Assembly: GCF_900115955.1 (NCBI RefSeq)
Contig: NZ_FOYL01000009.1
Location: 1-64,000, forward strand
Reading direction: 5' to 3'
From: Lentzea waywayandensis
Lineage (GTDB): Bacteria; Actinomycetota; Actinomycetes; Mycobacteriales; Pseudonocardiaceae
Length of the DNA stretch: 64,000 nt
Position numbers and translations under genes: made by a program. The notes below the pieces were generated by a model. It ran no database searches. It saw only the letters and a program-made list of their open reading frames with translations, and was not told the DNA's origin. Below are positions 51,366 to 60,223 of the stretch, piece after piece; position 1 is the first letter of the stretch; each line of letters opens with the position of its first letter.

Positions 51366-54355
51366 CGGGCCCTCACGGTGAAACGGTCGATCGTCAGCGC
51401 GCCCGCGTCCAGCCGCAGGCCGAGAGCCGGTGCCCACCCCGCGACGACCGACGGATCCACGGCGGACCCGATCGGCGCGGAACGCAGCAACGTCCACCGG
51501 TTCGCGTGCTGCTGCCAGCTGGTCAGCTGACCGTTCTCGACCACCACGGCCAGCCGGTCGCCCGGCGCCCAGGTCAGGCTCGCGCAGCAGCCGCCGGTGG
51601 CCTCGTCGCCCCTGCGCAGGCCGTCCACGGTCACGTCGACGCCCGAAGCCTTGCCCGCGTTGTTGAACCACGCCAGGGCGAAGTCGCGGTTCCCGGCGGT
51701 CTGGCCGAGGAACAGGCTGTCCTCGGGAGCCGAGCCCGCGAACGACCGAGGTTCGACCACGACAGCGGTCCCGCGTGCGTCACCGGTCACCGGCGCGGCC
51801 AGCACCGCACCGGCGCGACTGCCGGCCGAGGCGGTCAGCACGCCGTCCGCGACCTGCAACGTCGGCGGCGGTTCGCCGAACGGGCCGTCCACGCGGTAGG
51901 AGGCCAGGCCGGAGTCGAACGTGTCGTCCCACACGACGGTGCCGTAGTCAGCGGGATCGAACACGGTCTGCGCCGAGCTCAACGAAGACGTCACGCCGCT
52001 GTCGCCGGAAACCGTTGCCAGCAAACGAATCGGTGCGCGCTCACCCAACCGCAGGCCCGCAGGTGCCGTGACGCGCCACCGGGTGACGAGACTTCGGCCC
52101 GGCGCGAGCTGCGAGGCGTACGCCGAACTGAGCGGCACCGCGTTCCATCCAGCAGGCACCGCGAGCGTTGCCCGGACACCGCGCAACGGTTGCTGCGCCT
52201 GCAAAGTCGTGGTCGTCTCGACCCCACCGGCACGAACGGCGAGATCATCCGGCAGCGACGCGTGCAGGCCACGGACAGCCGAGCGCCAGGACGAGAACGA
52301 CGTGATGCCCACAGCTCCGCCATCAGCGCGCCGCGGCAGGATCCGCACCCGGCTGGCGGTCAGCGCCGGTTGCACCAGGACGCGGTTCACCTGACGAGCC
52401 ACAGGTTGCGCGGGAATTCTTCGCTGGCCCGGTACGTCCCGCCATTGGCCGTCCCAGTACTGGAGATCGAACGCCGTCGGCACCCGCACTCCCCCGCCGT
52501 CGTCGTAGAACACGACGCGCAGGTCGGAGATCTGGGTCGGCGCACCGAGGTCGACCTCCAGCCAGTCCGCGGAGTTCGGGCTGCCGTACGACGTCCAGCG
52601 CGTGCCGGGCACGTCGAGGTGGAAGTCCTGGCCGTCGATCGCCTTCGTCGGCGGGTCCGCGCTGTAGCTGTGGGACGCACGGGCGGTGGGCAGTCCGGTC
52701 TGGCTGACGTTCGCGAAGTCATCGACCAGTTCCGGCACGTCCGCCGAACTGCGCGCCGGGATGGTCAGGCGCACCGCGGCCAGACCTGCCTGGGTGTGGG
52801 TGAGCCTGCCGTCGACCCATACGCGCAGACCGGCGCCCTTGCCATAGCGGCTGCCGTCCCTGTCCCACACCACCGTGAGGTTGTGGCCGTGGTACGGCAC
52901 GTTCTCGACGGCGAAGTGGTTCCACGAGTCCGGGACGAGCGGCGCGATCGACACCGTGGCGCCGAGCTGCGGCCGGATGCCGAGCAGGCCGGACAGCACG
53001 TTGTCGTTGAACGTCGAGTGGTTGTAGTCCTCGCTGTGCCCCTTGCCGTCGTACAGCCAGCGGTTCTCGTCGGGGTGGTGCGCCTCCGCGACGTACGGTT
53101 CGCCGTTCTTGCGCTGGGTCAGGGCGTAGCCGCGCAGCACCGCGAGGTAGTCGTCGCGGTCGACGTAGGGCTGGCTCGGATAGTCGATCAGCAGGTTCGC
53201 CAGCGCGGTCAGGGTCTGGCTGGTGGCGAACGGCCAGCTGGGGCCGTTCCAGCGGCAGCACCCGTTGAGCGCGTCGCGCATGAACCACGGGCTGCGGCGT
53301 TCGGCGGTGGTCGGGCCGTAGGGCGACGCGAACCCCTGCGGATCGGTCAGCTGTGCCCAGGCCGCGCTGTTCGCCGCCGGTGGCATGTGGAAATACCACG
53401 GCACGAAGCCGATCTCCTCGCGGTCGGCGAGCTTCGTGCGGCCGGGATTGTCGTCGCGCATGACGTGCTTGTAGAACTTGCCCGCGTCGTCCCAAAGCCA
53501 CCGCTCCTGGTTGGCGCGCAGCGCGTCGGCGGCCTGGTCGAACGGACGCGCGCCCGCGACGTCACCCCGTGCCCTGAACAGCTGCGCGATCGCCCGCGCG
53601 TCGCCGTACTGGTAGGCGTTCAGGGTCGGCCGGAAGCCGTCGCCGCCGTGGTAGGGATCGGGGCTCTGGTAAGAGCTGGCCGTGTACTCCATCGCGTCCC
53701 ACACCGGCGTCTGCCAGTAGAGCCCGAGGTCCTGGTTCAGCTGCGGCGACCAGCGCTGCCACTGCCGGACCAGCTCGGGCAGCCGGTCGGTCGCGAACTG
53801 CGAGCGGCCGTCGACCGCGGCACGGGCGGCCACGGCGTCGGCGGCCCAGAACGAGTACTGGTGGGCCCAGTCGGTGGTGTTCTTGTTCAGGAAGTCGGTC
53901 GCGGGCTTCGGACCGGCGCCCGACCCACGCAGCCAGTAGTCGACGTAGTCGTCGAGATAGCGGTGATCACGCAGCCAGCGACCCTCGTAGACGTGATGTC
54001 CCGCCGCGGCGACGATTCCGCCGTTCGGCGCCGAGTAGCCGACCGGGCCGAGGAACTCCGAGACGATCCAGCCGTCTTTCGGACCGGTGTACTTGAGCGC
54101 CTCGCGGTAGGTGCGCCAGCGGTAGTAGTAGGTGTCGCGGATCTCCCGGTCGGGGAGGTCCACGAACGGGATGTTCGCCTCGTACCAGGCCGGCTCCGGG
54201 ACGTTCCCCAGCAGCTCGGCGTGGTCGAGGAAGTTCGTCCCGGCACCGACAGCCGGGTACAGGTCGGGCGCCACAGCGCGGTCCTGCCGCGCCACCGCCG
54301 GCAGGGTCGAGATCGATAACGCCGCCACCACGAGCATCGTCATTGACACGCGCAT
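51362..54355 (-). CDS. large secreted glycosidase with discoidin-type domain
   Basis: 997 aa, signal peptide 1-22. Order: (alpha/alpha)6 catalytic domain of the MGH1/GH63-like type about 30-490 (YYRWRTYREALKYTG, GLYWQTPVWDAMEYTASSY, RWNGPSWPFATSQTL, HSEDYNHSTFNDNVLSGLLG); small beta domain to about 555; F5/8-type C (discoidin) domain about 560-690; NPCBM-like or NEW3-like beta domain about 700-790; C-terminal laminin-G/DUF1080-like sandwich about 805-997. Substrate unknown; probably a plant or fungal oligosaccharide. A canonical-looking CebR operator lies 14 bp before the start. Confidence 0.78.
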   Translation of the reverse strand: MRVSMTMLVVAALSISTLPAVARQDRAVAPDLYPAVGAGTNFLDHAELLGNVPEPAWYEANIPFVDLPDREIRDTYYYRWRTYREALKYTGPKDGWIVSEFLGPVGYSAPNGGIVAAAGHHVYEGRWLRDHRYLDDYVDYWLRGSGAGPKPATDFLNKNTTDWAHQYSFWAADAVAARAAVDGRSQFATDRLPELVRQWQRWSPQLNQDLGLYWQTPVWDAMEYTASSYQSPDPYHGGDGFRPTLNAYQYGDARAIAQLFRARGDVAGARPFDQAADALRANQERWLWDDAGKFYKHVMRDDNPGRTKLADREEIGFVPWYFHMPPAANSAAWAQLTDPQGFASPYGPTTAERRSPWFMRDALNGCCRWNGPSWPFATSQTLTALANLLIDYPSQPYVDRDDYLAVLRGYALTQRKNGEPYVAEAHHPDENRWLYDGKGHSEDYNHSTFNDNVLSGLLGIRPQLGATVSIAPLVPDSWNHFAVENVPYHGHNLTVVWDRDGSRYGKGAGLRVWVDGRLTHTQAGLAAVRLTIPARSSADVPELVDDFANVSQTGLPTARASHSYSADPPTKAIDGQDFHLDVPGTRWTSYGSPNSADWLEVDLGAPTQISDLRVVFYDDGGGVRVPTAFDLQYWDGQWRDVPGQRRIPAQPVARQVNRVLVQPALTASRVRILPRRADGGAVGITSFSSWRSAVRGLHASLPDDLAVRAGGVETTTTLQAQQPLRGVRATLAVPAGWNAVPLSSAYASQLAPGRSLVTRWRVTAPAGLRLGERAPIRLLATVSGDSGVTSSLSSAQTVFDPADYGTVVWDDTFDSGLASYRVDGPFGEPPPTLQVADGVLTASAGSRAGAVLAAPVTGDARGTAVVVEPRSFAGSAPEDSLFLGQTAGNRDFALAWFNNAGKASGVDVTVDGLRRGDEATGGCCASLTWAPGDRLAVVVENGQLTSWQQHANRWTLLRSAPIGSAVDPSVVAGWAPALGLRLDAGALTIDRFTVRAR

Positions 54356-54368
54356 GAGCCCATTGAAG

Positions 54369-54382
54369 TGGGAGCGCTCTCA
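54369..54382. promoter_or_regulatory. CebR-like operator before the large glycosidase
   Basis: tgggagcgctctca matches the Streptomyces CebR site TGGGAGCGCTCCCA at 13 of 14 positions. It overlaps the stop codon of the glycosyltransferase gene upstream and is very close to the glycosidase start. Confidence 0.7.
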
Positions 54383-55537
54383 ACGCGCAAGACTCAACGC
54401 AGTCCGACATACCTCCACAGGATCTCGAACATCGGCGATCGTCGCCGCCGCGAGAGCCGCCGCCGCGGCGAAACCGGGGTCGCCCAGCACGCGCGTCACG
54501 GCGTCCCTCAGTCCGTCCACGGAGGACGGCCGGACGATCACACCGCTGCCCTGCCGCGCGACCCGGCTGGCCATCTCCCACTGGTCGCCACCGCCGGGCA
54601 CGACCACGACGGGAACCCCGGCCCGCAACGCCTTGACCAGCATCCCGTGCCCGCCGCCGCACACCAGCACCGAGGCCTGGCGCAGCAGTTCGTCCTGCTT
54701 GCCCGGCCCCGACCGCACCCACTGCGGCAGAGCGGCCGGAGCCGGGGCGAACGTGGACACCACCGCCCGCACGTCCATGTCCCGCAACGCTTCCAGGGTC
54801 ATCTCGGCCATGCTCCCGACCCCGGTCCAGGCCGTCGAGGGAGCCACCATCACCAGCGGGGCATCACCCGGTGGCGGGCTCAGCGTCTTCCGGCTCGCCT
54901 CCCACAGCAGCGGCCCGACGACGTGGGCGTCGCGCGGCCAGTCCGGGCGCGGCACCTCCAGCGCGGGCAGCGTCGCGATCAACCGGGCGGCCGGGCCGGG
55001 CTCCTTCGCGCTGAGGCCGATCCGTTGCCGCACAACGGCACGCTGCCGTTCCCCCTGACGCAACGACCTGGCCGTCATCGCGCGGAGCACCGCGTCCCGG
55101 AGCCTGCCGCGCACACCGGTTCCGGCAGCCAGTCCGCTGCCCATCGGCGGCAGCCACTTCGACGGCTCGTACAGCGGATGCGGCGACAACTGGACCCACG
55201 GCACGCCGAGCAGTTCCGCGGCCATGCTCGCGCCGAGGGCGAGAACGTCGCACACCACCAGATCCGGTTCCAGCGCGGCGAGTTGGGGAGCGAGCGCGGA
55301 CGCCAGCACCGCGGCCTGATCGTGCAGCGCGCGGCCGAGATCCGGCACGTCGCGCAGGTCGTCCAGCGACAGGCCGGGCACCCGCGAGGCCGTGATCCCC
55401 TCGGCGGTGGCGGGCTCGACCCAGCGGTCGCCGGTCAGCAGGATCGGGGTGTCCCCGGCCTCCGTGAACCGCAGGCACAACGCGATGGCCGGAACCACAT
55501 GACCGGGATCGCCCCCGGAGACAACCACGACTCGCAC
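54380..55537 (-). CDS. GT1-family (UDP-glycosyltransferase/MGT-like) glycosyltransferase
   Basis: A 385-aa GT-B enzyme, GTG start 55537. The N-terminal half opens VVVSGGDPGHVVPAIALC and the donor half ends LVCGGGHGMLVKALRAGVPVVVVPGGGDQWEMASRV, the PSPG-like box of macrolide- and UDP-glycosyltransferases. The acceptor-site His common in GT1 is uncertain. It is divergent from a methyltransferase (56 bp), so tailoring of a small molecule is possible. No biosynthetic core genes are nearby. Confidence 0.85.
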   Translation of the reverse strand: MRVVVVSGGDPGHVVPAIALCLRFTEAGDTPILLTGDRWVEPATAEGITASRVPGLSLDDLRDVPDLGRALHDQAAVLASALAPQLAALEPDLVVCDVLALGASMAAELLGVPWVQLSPHPLYEPSKWLPPMGSGLAAGTGVRGRLRDAVLRAMTARSLRQGERQRAVVRQRIGLSAKEPGPAARLIATLPALEVPRPDWPRDAHVVGPLLWEASRKTLSPPPGDAPLVMVAPSTAWTGVGSMAEMTLEALRDMDVRAVVSTFAPAPAALPQWVRSGPGKQDELLRQASVLVCGGGHGMLVKALRAGVPVVVVPGGGDQWEMASRVARQGSGVIVRPSSVDGLRDAVTRVLGDPGFAAAAALAAATIADVRDPVEVCRTALSLAR

Positions 55538-55593
55538 GGGCAGATCCTGCCCTGTTCTTCCAGCCTGTCCAGCGTTGGTGTTGGCTGGACCTC

Positions 55594-56247
55594 ATGGACC
55601 AGGCTCGCTGGCAGACGTACTGGGACCGCAAGTCGGCGACCTACGACGCCGAGATCGGCGTCCTGGACCGCCGGGTCTTCGGCGACTCGCGCCAGTGGGC
55701 CTGTTCCCAGGCATCCGGGGAGGTGCTGGAGGTCGCCGTCGGCACCGGCCTCAACCTGCCGCACTACCCCTCCGGCGCCACGGTGACCGGCCTCGACCTG
55801 AGCGAGCAGATGCTCGGCCTCGCCCGCACCCGTGCCGCGGATCTGGGCCGGGAGGTGACGTTGCGGCAGGGCACCGCGCACGCCCTGCCGTTCGACGACG
55901 GCTCGTTCGACACGGTCGTGTGCACGCTCGGCCTGTGCGCGATCCCCGACCACGAGACCGCGGTCGCCGAGATGGTCCGGGTGCTGCGGCCGGGCGGACG
56001 GCTGATCCTCCTCGACCACGTCGCCAGCACGTCCCGTCTCGCGCGCGGCGTGCAATGGCTGGTGGAACGGATCACGGTTCCGATGGCCGGCGAGCACTTC
56101 CTGCGCCGTCCACTGCACCTGGTCGAGGCCCGCGGCCTGGTCGTCGAGCAACAGCAGCGCTTCAAGCTCGGCGTGGTCGAACGACTCGTCGCCCGCAAAC
56201 CGGTCAGCAGCAGTGGTGACCCCGCCACGCCTCCCGGCCTTCCCTGA
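55594..56247 (+). CDS. class I SAM-dependent methyltransferase
   Basis: 217 aa. Motif I is VLEVAVGTGLNLPHYP, motif II-like TVTGLDLSEQML, then GTAHALPFDDGSFDTVVCTLGLC and VLRPGGRLILLDHV. The N-terminal YWDRKSATYDAEI is typical of the UbiE/PmtA-like group. Substrate unknown. It overlaps the convergent CDF gene by 44 bp at the 3' end. Confidence 0.85.
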   Translation: MDQARWQTYWDRKSATYDAEIGVLDRRVFGDSRQWACSQASGEVLEVAVGTGLNLPHYPSGATVTGLDLSEQMLGLARTRAADLGREVTLRQGTAHALPFDDGSFDTVVCTLGLCAIPDHETAVAEMVRVLRPGGRLILLDHVASTSRLARGVQWLVERITVPMAGEHFLRRPLHLVEARGLVVEQQQRFKLGVVERLVARKPVSSSGDPATPPGLP

Positions 56248-56827
56248 CCGCCACGACGGCGATCACCAGCGCCGCCAGCGGGTCGGCCCACCACCAGCCG
56301 AACAGGCTGTTGACCACGAGCCCGACCAGCAGCACCGCCGACAGGTAGGTGCACAACAGCGTCTGCTTCGAGTCCGCCACCGCGCTCGCCGACCCGAGCT
56401 CGCGCCCGGCCTTGCGCTGGGCGTAGGACAGGCCGGGCATGACCAGCAGTGACACCGCGGCCAGCACGATGCCGACCGTCGAGTGCTCCGCCCGTTCGCC
56501 CTGCACCAACGACAGCACGGACTCGACCGTCACGTACGCCGCCAGCGCGAAGAACGACACCGCGATCACCTTGAGCGCCGTCCGTTCGCGCTTCTCGGGA
56601 TCGCGTCCGGCGAACTGCCACGCCACGGCGGTCGCCGACGCCACTTCGATCACCGAGTCCAGCCCGAACCCGATCAACGCCGTGGAGCCCGCCACCGTGC
56701 CCGCCGCGAGCGCGATGACCGCCTCGACGACGTTGTAGGTGATCGTGGCGGCGACGAACATCCGGACCCGGCGCTGAAGCACGAGCTTGCGCTCGTCCAC
56801 GGCGGGTGCGCAGCAGGCGTCATTCAT
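56204..56827 (-). CDS. short CDF-family cation efflux protein
   Basis: 207 aa, six predicted membrane helices. The metal-site helices are ALIGFGLDSVIEV (helix 2) and VADSKQTLLCTYLSAVL (helix 5). The cytoplasmic C-terminal domain of normal CDF proteins (about 80-100 residues) is absent. Instead both ends carry soft-metal ligands, CCAP at the start and HHCC at the end. It overlaps the cmtR-like gene by 8 bp, so it is under that cadmium/lead-sensor-type control; its substrate is probably Cd, Pb or Zn. Confidence 0.85.
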   Translation of the reverse strand: MNDACCAPAVDERKLVLQRRVRMFVAATITYNVVEAVIALAAGTVAGSTALIGFGLDSVIEVASATAVAWQFAGRDPEKRERTALKVIAVSFFALAAYVTVESVLSLVQGERAEHSTVGIVLAAVSLLVMPGLSYAQRKAGRELGSASAVADSKQTLLCTYLSAVLLVGLVVNSLFGWWWADPLAALVIAVVAVREGREAWRGHHCC

Positions 56828-57137
56828 CGACGCAGTCCGGTCCGGGCTCGACGGCCAGCACGACGTCCACGAGTTCGCTGATCGCGCGCTTCAGGTGCTG
56901 GTCCGCGAGCTCGTAGCGCACCTGCCGGCCCTGGTAGGTCGCGACGACCAGTCCGCAGCCGCGCAGGCAGGAGAGGTGGTTGGAGACGTTCGACCTGGTC
57001 AGCTCCAGCGTCTCGGCGAGCTGCGCGGGATAGCCGGGGCCGTCGAGCAGGGCGATCAGGATGCGGCACCGCGTCGGGTCCGCCAGTGCGCGGCCCAGCC
57101 GGGCGAGGGCCGCCTCCCGCGTCTCACAGGTCAGCAT
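56820..57137 (-). CDS. cmtR: ArsR/SmtB-family metal sensor, CmtR type
   Basis: 105 aa. The recognition helix region LTRSNVSNHLSCLRGCGLV is nearly identical to CmtR of Mycobacterium tuberculosis. The Cd/Pb ligands C57, C61 and C102 are all at the same numbers, and C4 and C24 are also present. It would release DNA on metal binding and let the overlapping CDF efflux gene be made. A palindrome just upstream is the likely operator. Confidence 0.92.
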   Translation of the reverse strand: MLTCETREAALARLGRALADPTRCRILIALLDGPGYPAQLAETLELTRSNVSNHLSCLRGCGLVVATYQGRQVRYELADQHLKRAISELVDVVLAVEPGPDCVDE

Positions 57138-57148
57138 GGGCGGAACAG

Positions 57149-57164
57149 TACAGCCCTGGCTGTA
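57149..57164. promoter_or_regulatory. operator candidate of the CmtR-type sensor
   Basis: tacagccctggctgta has 7-bp inverted arms (TACAGCC/GGCTGTA) and is followed at 57166-57173 by another tacagcca half-site. It lies 12 bp before the sensor's start. Confidence 0.6.
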
Positions 57165-57188
57165 ATACAGCCAAGACTGAATAGTTGT

Positions 57189-57308
57189 TCAGGGACGGAC
57201 GCGGTCGGTCGCGCAGCCGACGAGGAGCATCGCCAGGACGGCTGCGAGCGCGTGGTCGCCACTGAGCGCGCAGATGCACGCGAGTGTGATCCAGAGCACA
57301 AGCCTCAT
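57189..57308 (-). CDS. possible 39-aa membrane peptide
   Basis: ATG 57308 to TGA at 57189. The peptide begins MRLVLWITLACICALSGDHA and has two hydrophobic stretches (LVLWITLACICAL and LAAVLAMLLVGCA), with Cys and His residues that could contact metal. It lies directly upstream of the cmtR promoter on the same strand. There is no clear ribosome-binding site, so it may be chance. Confidence 0.35.
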   Translation of the reverse strand: MRLVLWITLACICALSGDHALAAVLAMLLVGCATDRVRP

Positions 57309-57389
57309 GAACCGAGGTTAGGGACCGTACGACGGAGATCGCATCTCATTTGGGAAAGGCTTGATGGTCTCTTAGGTGAAACTGATTCC

Positions 57390-57968
57390 GTGACGACGCG
57401 AGAGTTCTGGGATCGGCACGCCGCGACGTTCGACGACGAGCCGGACCACGGGCTTCGCGACCCACGGGTGCGCGACGCCTGGGCCCGCCTTCTGCTGCCG
57501 CTCGTCCCCGCGGCGTCCTCCGTGGTGGATCTAGGTTGCGGCACCGGCAGCCTGTCGGTCCTGCTCGCCGAAGCGGGTCACGACGTGCACGGCCTGGACC
57601 TGTCCGAACAGATGATGAAAGCCGCGCGAGCCAAAGCGTCAGACGTGTCCGCCAGCTTCACCACCGGCGACGCGGCTCATCCGCCGTACCCCAAGGCGTC
57701 GTTCGACGTCGTACTGGCACGGCACGTGCTGTGGGCGTTGCCGGATCCGGCGGCGGCGCTTCAGGAGTGGGCCTCGTTGCTCAAGCCGGACGGCGTTCTC
57801 CTGCTGGTGGAGGGCCGGTGGTCGACCGGGGCGGGACTGACCGCCGCGCAGACCAGTGAGCTGGTGCTCGGGGTGCGCGCGGAGGCCGTGGTCACGCCGC
57901 TGACGAGCGAGGACCTGTGGGGACGGCGGATCGAGGACGAGCGCTACCTGCTGGTCAGCCGACGGTGA
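57390..57968 (+). CDS. class I SAM-dependent methyltransferase
   Basis: 192 aa, GTG start 57390. Motif I is SVVDLGCGTGSLSVLLAEAG, then VHGLDLSEQMMKAAR, GDAAHPPYPKASFDVVLARHVLWALPDP and LLKPDGVLLLVEG. Small-molecule type; substrate unknown. It overlaps the convergent TetR gene by 14 bp. Confidence 0.85.
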   Translation: MTTREFWDRHAATFDDEPDHGLRDPRVRDAWARLLLPLVPAASSVVDLGCGTGSLSVLLAEAGHDVHGLDLSEQMMKAARAKASDVSASFTTGDAAHPPYPKASFDVVLARHVLWALPDPAAALQEWASLLKPDGVLLLVEGRWSTGAGLTAAQTSELVLGVRAEAVVTPLTSEDLWGRRIEDERYLLVSRR

Positions 57969-58644
57969 CCAGGCCGTCGAGCAGCAGCCGCAGCGCGAAC
58001 TCGAACCGCTCGTGCCCCTCGCCGGCGTTCAGCGTGTCCGCGTGCTCCACGATGTGTGGGAAGCGACTGACCGGAAGCATCCGCAGCCGCGCGAGCATCT
58101 CGGCCCGGTCCGGCTGCCCGCCACGCAGCGACGTTTCGAACGTGTAGGCGCTGACGTAGAGGAGCACGGCGTCGATCGCCCACGCCGCCGACCGCGGTGA
58201 CACGCCGCCGGCCAGGAAGATCGCGAGCAGGCCCTCGGTGATCCGGAGCGTGTCGAGGTTGGCGGGCGGAGCGGACAACGCGGCCCGCGCGATCCCCGGA
58301 TAGCGCAGGAACTGGTCGCGCAGCTGACCGCAGACGTCGAGGACCTGCTCGCGCCACCGTTCCGCGTCGGGCGCGGGCGCCGACACGTTCCTGCTGAGCG
58401 TCCCGATGAGCAGGTCGTCGAGGTCGGCCTTGTTGCGCACGTGCGCGTAGAGCGAGGCGGGCCCGGTCTGGAGCGCGGCGGCGACGCGGCGCATGGTCAG
58501 CGCGTCGAAGCCCTCGGCCTCGACCAGCGCCAACGCCGTCGTGACGATGCGGCCGACCGTGATCGGCTCCTTGCGCGCCGGGGCGGGCTCCTGCTCCAGC
58601 TCGGCGATCTGGGTCGCCCACTCCTCGCGGGACTTGCGGTTCAT
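57955..58644 (-). CDS. TetR-family repressor of the adjacent MFS exporter
   Basis: 229 aa. A 30-residue acidic N-terminal arm precedes the HTH (LTMRRVAAALQTGPASLYAHVRNKADLDDLL). The C-terminal part is TetR_C_1-like (tetracycline repressor type, WAIDAVLLYVSAYTFE). It is divergent from the MFS gene with two tandem palindromes in the 52-bp gap, the classic drug-efflux repressor layout. Confidence 0.9.
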   Translation of the reverse strand: MNRKSREEWATQIAELEQEPAPARKEPITVGRIVTTALALVEAEGFDALTMRRVAAALQTGPASLYAHVRNKADLDDLLIGTLSRNVSAPAPDAERWREQVLDVCGQLRDQFLRYPGIARAALSAPPANLDTLRITEGLLAIFLAGGVSPRSAAWAIDAVLLYVSAYTFETSLRGGQPDRAEMLARLRMLPVSRFPHIVEHADTLNAGEGHERFEFALRLLLDGLVTVG

Positions 58645-58660
58645 GTGACCAGCCTACCAG

Positions 58661-58697
58661 TTGACTCGAACAGTGTTCGTATGTAGAACAGTGTTCG
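58661..58697 (+). promoter_or_regulatory. MFS promoter with two tandem TetR operators
   Basis: cgaacagtgttcg (58667-58679) and agaacagtgttcg (58685-58697) share 12 of 13 bases and are centred 18 bp apart. -35 ttgact (58661-58666) and -10 tagaac (58684-58689), 17 bp apart, are covered by them. The predicted transcription start falls at the GTG (58697), so the transcript is probably leaderless. Confidence 0.75.
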
Positions 58698-60115
58698 TGC
58701 CTACCTACGATCTCGCGCAGCCTGGACTGCGCTCACCGCGGTCGCTGCGAGAGGCGTGGATCGCCCTCGCCGGGCTCTCCGCGGTGTTCCTGTTCGAGAT
58801 GCTCGACAACTCGATCCTCACCGTCGCCCTGCCCACGATCGGCCGCGACCTGCACGCCTCGACGACCGCGCTGCAGTGGGTGTCGAACTCCTACGCGGTC
58901 GTGTTCGGCGGCCTGATGCTGGTGTTCGGCGCCGTGGCGGACCGCGTCGGCCGCCGCCGCGTGATGCTCGCCGGACTCGTACTCCTCGGCCTCGCGAGCC
59001 TCGCGACCCTGTTCGTCACGTCCGTGAGCGGGCTCATCGCCGTGCGCTCGGTGATGGGCATCGCCGCCGCCATGACCACGCCGGGCTCGATCGCGCTGGC
59101 CTTCCGCCTGTTCCAGGCCGACGACCTCCGCGTCCGCGCGATGACACTCATCTCGACCGTGGGCCTGGCCGGCCTGGCGATCGGCCCGCCCCTCGGCGGC
59201 TTCCTGCTCGCCGTCGCCCCCTGGCAGGCGTTGCTGCTGATCAACGTGCCGATCGCGGTGCTCGCGTTCGTCGGCATCGGCCGCGGCATCCAGGCAGACA
59301 CGGACCTGCACCGCAGTCCCGCCGACTACCTCGGCGGCCTGCTCGGCACCGCGACCATCGCACTCGCGCTGGTGGTTCCGACGCTCTTCGTAGAAGGCTC
59401 CTGGACCGCGTGGGCCGCCGCCGCACTGACCGTCGTCACCGCGGTCCTGTTCGTCGTTCGCGCGCGCACGGCCAGCCATCCGTTGCTCGATCTCAAGCTC
59501 GTCGCGCACCCGTTGGTCGCCAGCGGCCTCGCGTACAAGGCCGCGACCGGCTTGGCGGCGGCCGGCCTCACCTACCTCGTGACGCTCCAGCTTCAGCTCG
59601 ACTGGGGCTGGTCCCCCGCACTCGCCGCCGCCGGCATGCTGCCGCAGGTCGCCGTCCTCATCGCCGCGGGCCCGCTGGTCAACCGCTTCGTGCGCTGGGC
59701 GGGCCTGGACCGGGCCGTGTGGCTCGGCGCGCTCTGCGTCGTCGCCGGACTGGCCGTCCACGCGCTGCTCGGCCGCCTCGGCTACGCACCGGTCGCCGTC
59801 GCGTTGGTGCTGGTCGCCATCGGTATCCGCGTGGTCGGCGCCGTCGCGGGCGTCAACGTCCTCAAGGGCCTGCCCGAGAACCGGACCTCCATCGGCGCCG
59901 CACTGGTCGACACCGCGTCGCAGGTTACGTCGGCCGCGGGTGTCGCCGTCAGTGGCACGGTGCTTGCGGTGCTGTTCACCGGCGGCATCGCGCAGCCGGG
60001 CTGGACCGGCGTGCAGACAGCGCAGTTCGAGCGGGCCGTCATGATCGGCGGCCTCGCACTCACCGCGATGGCCGCCGCGCTCGTCGGCTGGGCGTACTTC
60101 CGCGCCCGCCGCTAG
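58697..60115 (+). CDS. MFS drug exporter, DHA2 (14-TM) family
   Basis: 472 aa with about 14 predicted membrane helices. The family motifs are FEMLDNSILTVALPTIGRDL (motif D1-like), ADRVGRRRVMLAGL (motif A) and GLAGLAIGPPLGGFL (motif C of antiporters). Start GTG 58697; the longer frame begins inside the operator region. Likely a proton/drug antiporter induced when its substrate binds the divergent TetR. Confidence 0.9.
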   Translation: MPTYDLAQPGLRSPRSLREAWIALAGLSAVFLFEMLDNSILTVALPTIGRDLHASTTALQWVSNSYAVVFGGLMLVFGAVADRVGRRRVMLAGLVLLGLASLATLFVTSVSGLIAVRSVMGIAAAMTTPGSIALAFRLFQADDLRVRAMTLISTVGLAGLAIGPPLGGFLLAVAPWQALLLINVPIAVLAFVGIGRGIQADTDLHRSPADYLGGLLGTATIALALVVPTLFVEGSWTAWAAAALTVVTAVLFVVRARTASHPLLDLKLVAHPLVASGLAYKAATGLAAAGLTYLVTLQLQLDWGWSPALAAAGMLPQVAVLIAAGPLVNRFVRWAGLDRAVWLGALCVVAGLAVHALLGRLGYAPVAVALVLVAIGIRVVGAVAGVNVLKGLPENRTSIGAALVDTASQVTSAAGVAVSGTVLAVLFTGGIAQPGWTGVQTAQFERAVMIGGLALTAMAAALVGWAYFRARR

Positions 60116-60223
60116 TCCGTACGGCCCCACGGCCGAATTACTCCGGAAAGTTCTTGCAACGCTATGCCCGGTGTGCCTGCGGGTGCTACGACCTTCAGTG
60201 AACCCCTGCAGCAAGGAGACAAC

